A stretch of DNA of 64,000 bases from Mycobacterium sp. SMC-4 (GCF_025263265.1 NZ_CP079869.1:310001-374000); one strand, 5' to 3'. Positions 53,827-63,603 are shown, counted from the first letter of the stretch. Numbers and translations are program-made. Notes: generated from the sequence alone by a model not told the origin.

Positions 53827-55464
53827 GTGGACATCGTTCTGGGGGTGTCGATGACACCGACAGCGGTCCGCATGGTGCTGGTCGAAGGGCAGAGCGCTGA
53901 CGGCGTCACCGTCGACAACGATGCGTTCGACGTCACGTCTGCCGACGTGTCGGCAAATGCCGCAGACCGTGTCGTCGCCGCCGTGCTGGGAACCCGGGAA
54001 AGCGCTGAGACCGGCGGGCATCGGCTGCACGCCATCGGCGTCGCATGGAGTGATCACGCCGAGGCCGCGCTGCTGCGCGACAAGCTGACCGCCCACGGCA
54101 TCGACGACGTCATGCTGGTCTCCGAAGGCCACGCCGCCGCGTCGCTGGCCCAGGCCGCTGGGCGCGCCGTCGGCTACGACACCACCGCGCTGCTGTTCAT
54201 CGATCGCGACACCGCGACGCTGTCGGTGGTGCAGACCGAGGACGGCTCGGTGGTCAAGGTGCTCAGCCGCAGCCTGCACAGCGCCGACGCGATGGCGGTA
54301 CTCACCGAGATGGCCGAAGCCGTCGCGGCGCAGGAGGCCTCGCCGCAGGGATTGTTCGTCGTGGGCGCCGGCGTCGACGTCAGCTCGGTCAAAGCCCACC
54401 TTGAGCACCTGGTTTCGCTGCCGGTCAGTGCCCCCGAGGATGCCGAACTCGCGCTGGCGCGCGGAGCGGCACTGGCGTCGGCGGCTGCCCCGGCCTTCGA
54501 GGCCAGCACCGTGGGCTTGGCTTACTCGCAAGATCCCGACGACGGACCGACCGCCGGCTCGGCCTACGCCGGACTGGCCGGTGCCCAGACGCAGTTGGCC
54601 CCGGCCGGGGCAGACTCGCCTGTCGACGAGTTCGCGCTCACCGAGGTCCGCCCGGTCGACGAGGAACGCAAACCGTTCCTGCTGGTCGGCAGCGCGCTGT
54701 CGTCGGTCTTCGTCATCGGCGTGGTCGCCCTCGTCATTTCGTTGGCCGTCAGCATCCGCCCGACCGCCGACGAGCGGCCCAGCCCCGGCCAGACCGCCCT
54801 GATACCCAACAGCCAAGTCGCGCAGACGCCGCGACCGGCTCCACCCAACGAAGCCGTGCCACCGCCACCCGTGGAGCCGCCGCCGCCGGAGACGATCAGG
54901 GCGCCGGTTCCGGTCGTGCAGGAAGCGCCCAGGCCGGCACCCCCGCCACAGCAGGCGCCACGGACCGTGTTCGTCGAGAACGCGCCCGCACCGATCCCTG
55001 CCGCGCCGCCTCCTCCGGCTCCGGTGCCGGTCGCCCCGCCGCCGGTTCCCGCCCCCGTGGTCGCGCCGCCGGTGGTCGTGCCGCCGCCGGTGGTGGTCCC
55101 TCCGCCGCGGCAGTGGCCCCGATGGGTCCCGCCCAAGCCCACCCGCACGGTCGAGCCCACCCGGACCCGGCAGCCCTGGCAGCCGCCGTGGGACAACGGC
55201 GCCACTCAGGTGCCCACCCGGCCGCCGGTGCCGACCGTGCCGACGTTGCCGACCCAGACCGCGCAACCCACCGTCGTCCCGACGGTTCCCCAGACGCCGC
55301 AGTGGCCAGGTAGCGGATCGAGTTCGGCCGGCAACAGCCGCGGCGACAGCAGCCCCGGCCGGGGATCGCCGTCGCGTGGTGACTCGGGAACCCGGGTCCC
55401 CGGTGACATCAACGGCGACGGGTGTTTCCTGATCTTCTGCGCCCCCGGCGGCGGTCGCGGGTAA
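53827..55464 (+). CDS. DUF7159-like membrane protein with degenerate actin-like fold and Pro-rich tail
   Basis: A 545-residue protein. Residues 1-215 resemble an actin/Hsp70-type fold (VLGVSMTPTAVRMVLVEG, TALLFIDRDTATLSVVQTEDG, GLFVVGAGVDVSS) but the phosphate and adenosine loops are degenerate, so ATP binding is doubtful. A membrane span (about 300-322, SALSSVFVIGVVALVISLAV) is followed by a long extracytoplasmic proline-rich region (PPPVEPPPPE and VAPPPVPAPV units) and a Gly/Ser-rich end closing ...CFLIFCAPGGG with two cysteines. The layout parallels the Rv0312-like protein at 33931. GTG at 53827 has GGAGGGG upstream. Function unknown. Confidence 0.75.
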   Translation: MDIVLGVSMTPTAVRMVLVEGQSADGVTVDNDAFDVTSADVSANAADRVVAAVLGTRESAETGGHRLHAIGVAWSDHAEAALLRDKLTAHGIDDVMLVSEGHAAASLAQAAGRAVGYDTTALLFIDRDTATLSVVQTEDGSVVKVLSRSLHSADAMAVLTEMAEAVAAQEASPQGLFVVGAGVDVSSVKAHLEHLVSLPVSAPEDAELALARGAALASAAAPAFEASTVGLAYSQDPDDGPTAGSAYAGLAGAQTQLAPAGADSPVDEFALTEVRPVDEERKPFLLVGSALSSVFVIGVVALVISLAVSIRPTADERPSPGQTALIPNSQVAQTPRPAPPNEAVPPPPVEPPPPETIRAPVPVVQEAPRPAPPPQQAPRTVFVENAPAPIPAAPPPPAPVPVAPPPVPAPVVAPPVVVPPPVVVPPPRQWPRWVPPKPTRTVEPTRTRQPWQPPWDNGATQVPTRPPVPTVPTLPTQTAQPTVVPTVPQTPQWPGSGSSSAGNSRGDSSPGRGSPSRGDSGTRVPGDINGDGCFLIFCAPGGGRG

Positions 55465-55540
55465 CAACCGTCACCTGCCGTTGGCCTGACGCTCGGTGTC
55501 GGGTTGCAGCCAGGACACCGGCGCCGCTTAGAGAAGCGGT

Positions 55541-56863
55541 ATGCGATGCACCGTCTTCGGCACCGGCTACCTCGGCGCCACCCACGCCGCCGGCATGGCC
55601 GAGTTGGGCCACCACGTCCTCGGCATCGACATCGACCCGGCCAAGATCGCCAAGCTGACCGCCGGTGAGGTGCCGTTCTACGAGCCCGGTCTGCCAGAAG
55701 TGTTGCAGCGCAACATCGAAGCCGGCCGGCTGCGGTTCGGCACCGACTATGCCGAAGCCGCCGACTTCGCCGACGTGCATTTCCTCGGCGTCGGCACGCC
55801 GCAGAAGAAGGGCGAGTACGGCGCCGATCTGCGTCACGTGCACTCCGTCATCGACACCCTGGCCCCGTTGCTGCGCCGCCCCTCGGTGATCGTCGGCAAG
55901 TCCACCGTCCCGGTCGGCACGGCCGCCGATCTGGCCCAGCGGGCCCGCGCCCTGGCCGACGTTGACGTCGAGGTGGCCTGGAACCCCGAGTTCCTGCGCG
56001 AGGGCCTCGCCGTGCACGACACCCTGCACCCGGACCGCATCGTCGTCGGCGTCGCGCCCGACTCGACCCTGGCCGAGGCCGCGCTGCGCGGACTGTACGC
56101 GCCACTGCTGGCCGACGGGGTCCCGTTCCTGGTCACCGACTGGCAGACCGCCGAACTGGTCAAGGTGTCGGCCAACGCGTTCCTGGCCACCAAGATCTCG
56201 TTCATCAACGCCATCGCCGAAGTGTGCGAGGCCGCCGACGCCGACGTCACCCTGCTCGCCGACGCGCTGGGCTACGACGCGCGCATCGGGCGCCGGTTCC
56301 TCAACGCGGGGCTCGGCTTCGGCGGCGGCTGCCTGCCCAAGGACATCCGCGCGTTCATGGCCCGCGCCGGCGAGCTCGGCGCCAACGAGGCCCTGACATT
56401 CCTGCGGGAGGTCGACAGCATCAACATGCGTCGCCGAACCCGGATGGTGGAGCTGGTGACCGCCGCATGCGGCGGATCCCTGCTCGGTGCCACCGTGGCC
56501 GTGCTGGGTGCGGCGTTCAAACCCGACTCCGACGACGTCCGAGACTCGCCGGCGCTCAACGTCGCCGGTCTGCTGCAACTGCACGGTGCCACCGTCACCG
56601 TCTACGACCCCCAGGCCATGGAGAACTCCCGGCGGCTGTTCCCGACCCTGAACTACGCGACCTCGGCGCTGGAAGCCTGCGAACGGGCCGACGCGGTCCT
56701 GGTGTTGACCGAGTGGGACGAGTTCGTCGACCTCGACCCGGCCGCACTGGAGTCGGTGGTACGAACGAAAGTTGTTGTCGACGGCCGCAATTGCCTTGAT
56801 CTTCGACGCTGGCAGCAGGCCGGCTGGCGGGCCTATGCGCTGGGCCGTAACGTCGGGACGTGA
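55541..56863 (+). CDS. udgA: UDP-glucose 6-dehydrogenase
   Basis: A 440-residue UDP-glucose/GDP-mannose dehydrogenase: NAD motif VFGTGYLGATHAAGMAELGHHVLGIDID, E/K active residues in WNPEFLREG and WQTAELVKVSANAFLATK, and the catalytic cysteine C264 in GFGGGCLPKD. It oxidises UDP-glucose twice to UDP-glucuronate, a precursor of cell-wall or glycolipid sugars. M. tuberculosis udgA (Rv0322) also follows dcd. Its stop overlaps the next start by four bases (GTGA). Confidence 0.94.
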   Translation: MRCTVFGTGYLGATHAAGMAELGHHVLGIDIDPAKIAKLTAGEVPFYEPGLPEVLQRNIEAGRLRFGTDYAEAADFADVHFLGVGTPQKKGEYGADLRHVHSVIDTLAPLLRRPSVIVGKSTVPVGTAADLAQRARALADVDVEVAWNPEFLREGLAVHDTLHPDRIVVGVAPDSTLAEAALRGLYAPLLADGVPFLVTDWQTAELVKVSANAFLATKISFINAIAEVCEAADADVTLLADALGYDARIGRRFLNAGLGFGGGCLPKDIRAFMARAGELGANEALTFLREVDSINMRRRTRMVELVTAACGGSLLGATVAVLGAAFKPDSDDVRDSPALNVAGLLQLHGATVTVYDPQAMENSRRLFPTLNYATSALEACERADAVLVLTEWDEFVDLDPAALESVVRTKVVVDGRNCLDLRRWQQAGWRAYALGRNVGT

Positions 56864-57183
56864 CCATCTATGCGCTGAACCTGTTCGACATCGCCGACCC
56901 CGACGAGTACCTCGCGTACTCCAAACGCTCGCCGGTCGAAGTCGCCAAACACGGCGGGCGGGTGGTCGCGCTGGGCCGGTTCCGGCAGTCCGTAACCGGC
57001 GAAATCGAACCCCGCTCGGTGCTGATCCTCGTCGAGTGGGACTCGCTGGAGGCGTTCACCAGTTACCGCGACGATCCAGACCTCGCTGACCTGCACGCCC
57101 ACCGGCAGAACGGCTCCTCGTCCTACATCTGGCACCTGTTCGACCGGTTGGACGATCTGCGGCCCCTGCTTAAGCTCAAGTGA
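56860..57183 (+). CDS. DUF1330 / dimeric alpha-beta barrel protein
   Basis: A 107-residue protein of the ferredoxin-like dimeric barrel type: YALNLFDIADPDEYLAYSKRSPVEVAKHGGRVVALGRFRQSVTG, RSVLILVEWDSLEAFTSYRDDPDLADLHAHRQ. DUF1330 members resemble monooxygenase or heme-degrading barrels but have no assigned reaction. Coupled at both ends: GTG start in the udgA stop and stop in the P450 start. Confidence 0.82.
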   Translation: MTIYALNLFDIADPDEYLAYSKRSPVEVAKHGGRVVALGRFRQSVTGEIEPRSVLILVEWDSLEAFTSYRDDPDLADLHAHRQNGSSSYIWHLFDRLDDLRPLLKLK

Positions 57184-58511
57184 TGGATGGTCTTCGACAT
57201 CGGGTACGTTGGCTGGCTCTGCACGGAGTGATCCGGGGCATGTCCAAGGTCGGCGCGCGCCGCGACGGTGACCCGCAGGCCCGGCTGATCGCCGACCCGA
57301 CCGTGCGGACCGACCCCGCCGGGTTCGCCGACGAACTGCGCGCCCGCGGACCGGTGGTGCGCTGCCGCGCGGTTCTGATGACCGCCGACCACCAGGTGGC
57401 CGGCGACCTGCTCAAATCCGACGACTTCGGGGTCTCCGCGCTGGGCTCCGGACTGCCGGCACCGCTGCGCTGGATCAACCGCAAACTCAACCCGGGTCTG
57501 CTGCACCCCATCGAACCGCCGTCGCTGCTGAGCATCGAACCACCCGACCACACCCGCTGTCGCAAACTGGTGTCCTCGGTGTTCACCCCCCGCGCGGTGG
57601 CCGCGCTGCGCGACCGGGTGCAGGACACCGCCGACCGCCTGCTCGACGATCTCGCCGGCCAGACCGGCGCTGTCGACATCGTCGCCGCGTACTGCTCGCA
57701 GTTGCCTGTCGCGGTGATCAGCGACATCCTCGGCGTCCCCGAGAAGGACCGCCAACAGATCCTGAAATTCGGCGAACTCGGAGCCCCCAGCCTGGACATC
57801 GGTCTGTCCTGGTCGCAGTACATGCAGGTGCACCGCGGCCTGGTCGGATTCAACGAGTGGCTCACCGGCCACCTCGCCGAGCTGCGCAGACACCCCGGCG
57901 ACGATCTGATGAGCCAGCTCATCCAGGCCAGCCAGGATTCCGAGGAGTCGGCCCGGCTGTCCGAGCGCGAACTGCAGGCCACCGCCGGGCTGGTACTGGC
58001 CGCCGGTTTCGAGACCACGGTGAACCTGCTGGGCAACGGTATCCGCATGCTGCTGAAGCGCCCGCAGCACCTGCAGACCCTCGCCGCGCAGCCCGAGCTG
58101 TGGCCGACGGCGGTCGAGGAGATCCTGCGCCTGGACTCCCCGGTGCAGATGAGCGCCCGCATCGCCCGCCGTGACGTCGAGGTTGCCGGCACCGCCATCG
58201 GCCGCGGCGAACTGGTCATCATCTACCTGGCCGGAGCCAACCGTGATCCCGAGGTCTTCACCGACCCGCACACGATGGACCTGCACCGCGACAACGCCGG
58301 CCGGCACCTGTCGTTCTCCGGTGGACGGCACTTCTGCCTGGGGGCGGCCCTGGCGCGCGCCGAGGGCGAAGTCGGCCTGCGTACCTTCTTCGAGCGCTTC
58401 CCCGACGCCCGGCTGGCCGGCGACGGCAGCCGGCGCGACACCCGGGTGCTGCGCGGCTGGGCAACATTGCCGATCAGCCTTGGGGCGGCGCGGGCCGCGC
58501 TAGGTTCGTAG
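57180..58511 (+). CDS. Cytochrome P450, CYP140-like
   Basis: A 443-residue P450. Landmarks are the I-helix AGFETT (275-280), EILR in the K helix (314-317) and the heme loop FSGGRHFCLGAALARAEGE with the Cys thiolate C386. Overall it reads very like M. tuberculosis CYP140A1 (Rv1880c), for example GLVLAAGFETTVNLLGNGIRMLL and AANRDPEVF-type segments, so CYP140 is favoured. Substrate unknown, hydroxylation of a lipophilic metabolite expected. The GTG at 57180 overlaps the DUF1330 stop. Confidence 0.9.
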   Translation: MMDGLRHRVRWLALHGVIRGMSKVGARRDGDPQARLIADPTVRTDPAGFADELRARGPVVRCRAVLMTADHQVAGDLLKSDDFGVSALGSGLPAPLRWINRKLNPGLLHPIEPPSLLSIEPPDHTRCRKLVSSVFTPRAVAALRDRVQDTADRLLDDLAGQTGAVDIVAAYCSQLPVAVISDILGVPEKDRQQILKFGELGAPSLDIGLSWSQYMQVHRGLVGFNEWLTGHLAELRRHPGDDLMSQLIQASQDSEESARLSERELQATAGLVLAAGFETTVNLLGNGIRMLLKRPQHLQTLAAQPELWPTAVEEILRLDSPVQMSARIARRDVEVAGTAIGRGELVIIYLAGANRDPEVFTDPHTMDLHRDNAGRHLSFSGGRHFCLGAALARAEGEVGLRTFFERFPDARLAGDGSRRDTRVLRGWATLPISLGAARAALGS

Positions 58512-58513
58512 AG

Positions 58514-59260
58514 GTGGACTTCCGAGCAGCCCTGCTCGAGCAGACTCGAGCCTTCGGTGACCTGATCCGGTCGGGAGACCCGGCCACGCCCGTCCCCACC
58601 TGCGGTGAGTGGAGTCTCAAACAGCTCTTCCGGCACGTCGGGCGCGGAAATCGTTGGGCCGCACAGATCATCACCCACCGACGCAACGAACCGCTGGATG
58701 CGCGTGACGTGCTCGACGGCCGACCACCTGATGACCTCGACGGCGCACTGGAATGGTTGCACCAGGGCGCGCAGTTGATCATCGACGCCGTCGACCGCGT
58801 CAGCAGCGACACCCGGGTATGGACGTTCGTCGGCCCCCGCCCCGCCGGGTGGTGGCTGCGCCGCCGGTTGCACGAGACCGTCGTGCACACCGCCGATGCG
58901 GCGCTGGCCTTGGGTGCCGACTTCGACATCGCACCTGAACTGGCCGCCGACTGCCTGTCCGAATGGATCGAACTGGCATGCGTGGACAAGCGCCACGCGC
59001 CGGCGCTGGACCGGGGCCTGACGATCCATCTGCACGCCACCGACGAGCAACTCGGACCGACCGGCGAGTGGACCATCGCCCATGACGACGACGGCCTGTG
59101 GTGGTCGCACAACCACGGCAAGGGCAGCGTCGCGCTACGCGGACCCGCCAAGGATCTGCTGCTGGCGGCAACGCGGCGCCGGTCGGCCGCCGAGGCCGGG
59201 CTGAACGTGTTCGGTGACGAGACAGTCTGGGACAGCTGGCTGCAACGCACCCCGTTCTGA
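58514..59260 (+). CDS. Mycothiol-dependent maleylpyruvate isomerase-like (DinB fold) protein (Rv0332-like)
   Basis: A 248-residue protein of the TIGR03083 type: LLEQTRAFGDLIRSGDPATPVPTCGEWSLKQLFRHVGRGNRW at the N-terminus with a metal-binding His, and RRRLHETVVHTADAALALG later supplying two further His ligands. The family uses mycothiol and a divalent metal; actual reactions are mostly unknown. GTG start two bases after the P450 stop. Confidence 0.86.
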   Translation: MDFRAALLEQTRAFGDLIRSGDPATPVPTCGEWSLKQLFRHVGRGNRWAAQIITHRRNEPLDARDVLDGRPPDDLDGALEWLHQGAQLIIDAVDRVSSDTRVWTFVGPRPAGWWLRRRLHETVVHTADAALALGADFDIAPELAADCLSEWIELACVDKRHAPALDRGLTIHLHATDEQLGPTGEWTIAHDDDGLWWSHNHGKGSVALRGPAKDLLLAATRRRSAAEAGLNVFGDETVWDSWLQRTPF

Positions 59261-59281
59261 AAGTGAAGTAACTTCAACGAG

Positions 59282-59650
59282 ATGACGACAACTGAGATGG
59301 CCACCGTCCTCGCGTGGCACGACGCACTCAATGCCGGTGACATCGACACCCTGCTCGAACTGTCCACCCTGGACATCGACATCGGCGATGCCGACGGGGC
59401 CGCCCAGGGTCAGGCCGCGTTGCAGGAATGGGCCCAATCGGTCGACGCGCGGATCGAACCCGGCCGGATGTACATCCGAGACGGCGTCGTCGTCGCCGAG
59501 CAGGAGATCGTGTCGGCGACCGGGGAAACCGCGTCGGCCGCATCGGCGTTTCGGGTGATAGACGACAACGTCGCGTCGGTGTTCCGGCACGACGACCTCG
59601 CCTCCGCGATGGCTGCAACCGGGCTGACCGAGGAGGACCTGACCGGCTGA
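59282..59650 (+). CDS. SnoaL-like protein (Rv0333-like)
   Basis: A 122-residue cone-fold protein: [71 protein letters not shown]. Matches the size and position of Rv0333. Its stop overlaps the rmlA start by one base (TGATG), so the two are translationally coupled. Confidence 0.82.
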   Translation: MTTTEMATVLAWHDALNAGDIDTLLELSTLDIDIGDADGAAQGQAALQEWAQSVDARIEPGRMYIRDGVVVAEQEIVSATGETASAASAFRVIDDNVASVFRHDDLASAMAATGLTEEDLTG

Positions 59651-60513
59651 TGCGCGGAATCATCCTGGCGGGCGGTTCGGGCACCCGGCTGTACCCGATC
59701 ACGATGGGTACCAGCAAGCAGCTGCTTCCGGTCTACGACAAGCCGCTGATCTACTACCCGCTGTCCACCCTGATCATGGCCGGCATCCGCGACATCCAGG
59801 TCATCACCACCGATTTCGATGCCCCCGCCTTCCACCGTCTGCTCGGTGACGGCTCCCATCTGGGGATCAACCTCAGCTACGCGGTGCAGGCCGAGCCCGA
59901 AGGCCTGGCCCAGGCATTCATCATCGGCGCCGACCATATCGGTAGCGACTCGGTGGCGTTGGTGCTGGGCGACAATGTGTTTTATGGTCCCGGCCTGGGG
60001 ACCAGTCTGGCACGGTTCCAAAACATCAGGGGCGGAACGATTTTCGCCTATCGGGTGGCCGACCCCAGCGCCTACGGGGTCATCGAGTTCGCTGCTGACG
60101 GCACCGCTTTGTCATTGGAAGAGAAGCCCGCCACGCCCAAGTCGCACTACGCGGTGCCGGGACTGTACTTCTACGACAACGACGTCGTGGAGATTGCGCG
60201 GTCGCTGCGCAAGTCCGCCCGCGGTGAGTACGAGATCACCGAGATCAACCAGACCTACCTCAACCAGGGCCGGCTGCGCGTGGAGGTGCTGGCCCGCGGC
60301 ACCGCATGGCTGGACACCGGAACCTTCGATTCCCTGCTGGACGCCAGCGATTTCGTCCGCACCATCGAGCGCCGACAAGGCTTGAAGATCAGCGTCCCCG
60401 AAGAAGCGGCATGGCGCGTGGGATTCATCGACGACGCAGCTCTGGAAACCCGAGCCAGGAAGCTGCTCAAATCGGGCTACGGCGCCTATCTGCTGGAACT
60501 GCTGCAGCGGTGA
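59650..60513 (+). CDS. rmlA: Glucose-1-phosphate thymidylyltransferase
   Basis: A 287-residue nucleotidyltransferase: [18 protein letters not shown] with signature GGSGTRL and the phosphate-binding K in [42 protein letters not shown] and [15 protein letters not shown]. It makes dTDP-glucose from dTTP and glucose 1-phosphate, the first step to dTDP-rhamnose for the arabinogalactan linker, hence essential in mycobacteria. Last gene of the run that begins with udgA. Confidence 0.96.
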   Translation: MRGIILAGGSGTRLYPITMGTSKQLLPVYDKPLIYYPLSTLIMAGIRDIQVITTDFDAPAFHRLLGDGSHLGINLSYAVQAEPEGLAQAFIIGADHIGSDSVALVLGDNVFYGPGLGTSLARFQNIRGGTIFAYRVADPSAYGVIEFAADGTALSLEEKPATPKSHYAVPGLYFYDNDVVEIARSLRKSARGEYEITEINQTYLNQGRLRVEVLARGTAWLDTGTFDSLLDASDFVRTIERRQGLKISVPEEAAWRVGFIDDAALETRARKLLKSGYGAYLLELLQR

Positions 60514-60514
60514 T

Positions 60515-62614
60515 TCAGGTCAGGCCGGCCAGCACCTTGTCCAGGGTCACCGGCAGATCCCGCACCCGCACCCCGGTGGCGTGATAGACAGCGTTGACCA
60601 CTGCGGCCGCCGACCCGACGATGCCGATCTCACCGGCGCCCCGCGAGCCCATCGGGTTGAAGTGCTCGTCGGCCTCATCCAGCCAGATCGCGTCGATGTC
60701 AACGACATCGGCGTGCGCACTGATGTGATAGGTGGCCAAATCCTGCGTCACGACGTGGCCGAAGCGGGCATCGCGCACGCTGTCTTCGTGCAGCGCCATC
60801 GACAGCCCCATCGTCATCCCGCCGATCAGCTGTGACCGCAGCGTGGTCGGGTTGATCGCCCGGCCGATGGAGAACACCCCCAGCATCCTCGGTATCCGAA
60901 CCTCGCCGGTGTGCCGGTTGACCTGCGCCTCGACGAAGTGCGCGCCGAACGACTGGACGACGACGTCGTCGGCGTCGGGGTCGGGCGCTTCGGCCAGCGT
61001 GCTGGCGCCGAGGGTGGGGGGATCGCCGTGGTCGCGCCGGAACTGGCGCGTCGCCTCGACGATCGCTGACCCCCAGGACGTGATTCCCGACGAACCGCCG
61101 GCCACCGAGGCCGCTGGAAGGTCGGTGTCACCGATGTGCAGGTCCACCGCGTTGCTGTCGCAGCCCAGTGCATCGGCGGCGATCTGCGTCAACGCGGTCC
61201 AGGTTCCGGTGCCGATGTCTGCGGCACCGATCTGCACCTCGTAGCGTCCCTCGGCGATGTAGGTGACGCGAGCCGCGTTGCCGGGCATCGCCATCCCCGG
61301 GTAGGTCGCCGAGGCCACGCCGGTGCCGGTGAGCCACTCGCCGTGCACCCGGACACCCGGTTGCGGGTCGCGCTGTGCCCAGCCGAATCGCTGTGCGCCC
61401 AGCTGCAGGCACTCGACCAGATGACGACCAGACCATGGCTTACCCGACTCCGGATCGACCTCCGGATCGTTGCGGATGCGCACCTCGATCGGATCGAGGC
61501 CGGCGGCCACCGCCAACTCGTCCATCGCCACCTCCGCGGCGTAGGTGCCCGGGCACTCCCCGGGTGCGCGCATCCAGAACGGAACGGGCACGTCCAAGGC
61601 GGCCAGCCGATGGGTGGTGCGGCGGTTCGGCGAGGCGTACATCTTGCGTGACGTCACAGCCGTCTGCTCCGCGAATTCCTTGACCGCAGAGGTTTGTTCG
61701 ACAACCTCGTGGACCAGCGCGGTGAGGCGGCCGTCCCGGCCTGCACCCAATCGCACCCGCTGGATGGTCGGCGTGCGATAACCCACCAGCGAGAACATCT
61801 GTTGGCGGGTGAGCGCCAACTTGACCGGCCGGCCACTGCAGCGCTGCGCGGCCAGCAGGGCGAGCACATTATGCGCGTGCGGCGCGCCCTTGCTGCCGAA
61901 TCCGCCACCGACATGTGGCGCGATGATGCGCAACTGCTCGGGCTGCAGTCCCAGGATCGGTGCCAGTGCCTTGCGTGCGGCGTGCACCCCTTGAGTCGAG
62001 TCGTACATCGTGACCGCGTCTAGGCCGTCCGGCCTCGTCCATGTGACGATGCAGGCGTGCGGCTCCATCGGGTTGTTGTGCTCGATCGGCGTGGTGTAGG
62101 TCTGGTCCACTGTGACCGCCGCCAGGGCCAACGCGGTCGCGACATCACCGTCGTCGGTGTCGGGTGGGTAGGACGGATTGACCGACTCTGGGGCGTAGAG
62201 CCCGGGATGGTCCTTGGTGAGCTGGGCATCGTGCGATTCTACGCGATAGTGCACTGTCACCAAAGAGGCTGCGTGTCTGGCGATTTCGGCAGTCTCGGCG
62301 ACGACACCGCCGATGATCTGGCCCCGGAAGTGCACGCGATCGTCCTGCAGGATCGACAACTCACCGTCGGAGGCGTCCGCCAGCGCCGGCGCGTCGAAGA
62401 CTGTCAGCACGTCGAGCACCCCCTCGGCTCCACGAGCTGCTTCGGTGTGCATCGCGGTGACCCGGCCGCGGGCGATGGTGGCCTGGATCGGATGCAGATA
62501 CGCCGGGTTGTCGACACGGTGCTCGAAGGCGTAGCGCGCGGTGCCGGTGACCTTGGCCCGGCCTTCACGGCGTGCCCGCGGGGTTCCGATGGCGTGCGGT
62601 TTGAGCAGGGTCAT
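60515..62614 (-). CDS. Xanthine dehydrogenase-family molybdopterin-binding subunit (PaoC-like)
   Basis: A 699-residue large subunit of a molybdenum hydroxylase: KVTGTARYAFEH near the N-terminus, PHVGGGFGSKG, APGECPGTYAAEVAMDELA, GAADIGTGTWTALTQIAADALG and the catalytic Glu region GSRGAGEIGIVGSAAAVVNA (E662). It hydroxylates aldehydes or heterocycles. The four-base overlap with the FAD subunit gene indicates one operon. The frame extends upstream of 62614 without homology. Confidence 0.92.
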   Translation of the reverse strand: MTLLKPHAIGTPRARREGRAKVTGTARYAFEHRVDNPAYLHPIQATIARGRVTAMHTEAARGAEGVLDVLTVFDAPALADASDGELSILQDDRVHFRGQIIGGVVAETAEIARHAASLVTVHYRVESHDAQLTKDHPGLYAPESVNPSYPPDTDDGDVATALALAAVTVDQTYTTPIEHNNPMEPHACIVTWTRPDGLDAVTMYDSTQGVHAARKALAPILGLQPEQLRIIAPHVGGGFGSKGAPHAHNVLALLAAQRCSGRPVKLALTRQQMFSLVGYRTPTIQRVRLGAGRDGRLTALVHEVVEQTSAVKEFAEQTAVTSRKMYASPNRRTTHRLAALDVPVPFWMRAPGECPGTYAAEVAMDELAVAAGLDPIEVRIRNDPEVDPESGKPWSGRHLVECLQLGAQRFGWAQRDPQPGVRVHGEWLTGTGVASATYPGMAMPGNAARVTYIAEGRYEVQIGAADIGTGTWTALTQIAADALGCDSNAVDLHIGDTDLPAASVAGGSSGITSWGSAIVEATRQFRRDHGDPPTLGASTLAEAPDPDADDVVVQSFGAHFVEAQVNRHTGEVRIPRMLGVFSIGRAINPTTLRSQLIGGMTMGLSMALHEDSVRDARFGHVVTQDLATYHISAHADVVDIDAIWLDEADEHFNPMGSRGAGEIGIVGSAAAVVNAVYHATGVRVRDLPVTLDKVLAGLT

Positions 62615-63603
62615 CGCCGGCTCCGCTCGGCCAACATGCGCAAGTGCGCGGTGAGGGTGCGCCGCGCCAGATCGATCTTGAACTCGTTGCCGGGCAACGG
62701 TTGCGCATCGGCCAGCTCGGCATCTGCTGCGGTAGCCCATGACTCGTCGCCGACCGCACCGCCGACCAGAGCATTCTCGGCGCGGTGCGCGCGCCACGGC
62801 CGGTGCGCGACACCGCCCAGGGCGATGCGGGCCGATGCGACCCGGTCGCCGTCGAGGCGAATCTCGGCGGCCACCGATACCAACGCGAACGCGAAGGACG
62901 CGCGGTCGCGAACCTTGCGGTAGTCCGAGACCGATCTTGTTGTGGGCGGGGGCAGTTCGACGGCGGTGATCAACTCACCGTGGCGCAACTCGGTGTCGCG
63001 GTGGGGTTGGTCACCGGGCAGTCGGTAGAACTCTGCTATCGGTATACGGCGCGCTCCGTCGACACCCTCGACCAGGATGGTCGCCTCCAGGGCGGTCATC
63101 GCGACCGCCATGTCCGATGGGTGCGTGGCGATGCAATGCGGCGATGCCCCCAAAATTGCGTGATACCGAACGTAGCCGCCGATCGCCGAGCATCCGGTGC
63201 CCGGCTCGCGCTTGTTGCACGGGGTGGTGACGTCCTGAAAGTAGACACATCGGGTGCGCTGCAGCAGATTGCCGGCAGTTGTGGCCGAATTGCGCAGCTG
63301 CGCCGACGCTGCGGACAGTAGTGCGCGGGCCAGCATCGGATAACGCGACCGGATCACCGGATGGGCGGCCAGGTCGCTGTTGCGCACATTGGCACCGACG
63401 CGCACGCCACCTTCGTCGGTGCTTTCGATGTCGGTGAGCTGCAGGCGGCTGACGTCGACGAGGAGGTCAGGCTGGGCCACGCCGAGTTTCATGTGGTCGA
63501 CGAGGTTGGTTCCGCCGGCCAGGTAGGCAGCCTCGGGGTGACGGGTCAGGGTGGCCACGGCGTCGGCCGGGCTGGTGGCGACGTGATAAGCGAAGGGCTT
63601 CAT
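62611..63603 (-). CDS. Molybdenum hydroxylase FAD subunit with [4Fe-4S] cysteines (PaoB-like)
   Basis: A 330-residue FAD-binding subunit: AYLAGGTNLVDHMKLG is the FAD pyrophosphate loop and SAQLRNSATTAGNLLQRTRC the second FAD region. Four cysteines C119, C129, C138 and C157 (RCVYF, PCNKREPGTGCSA, SPHCIA) match the extra [4Fe-4S] insertion of E. coli PaoB. So the complex is the PaoABC-type aldehyde oxidoreductase rather than plain CO or xanthine dehydrogenase. Confidence 0.92.
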   Translation of the reverse strand: MKPFAYHVATSPADAVATLTRHPEAAYLAGGTNLVDHMKLGVAQPDLLVDVSRLQLTDIESTDEGGVRVGANVRNSDLAAHPVIRSRYPMLARALLSAASAQLRNSATTAGNLLQRTRCVYFQDVTTPCNKREPGTGCSAIGGYVRYHAILGASPHCIATHPSDMAVAMTALEATILVEGVDGARRIPIAEFYRLPGDQPHRDTELRHGELITAVELPPPTTRSVSDYRKVRDRASFAFALVSVAAEIRLDGDRVASARIALGGVAHRPWRAHRAENALVGGAVGDESWATAADAELADAQPLPGNEFKIDLARRTLTAHLRMLAERSRR

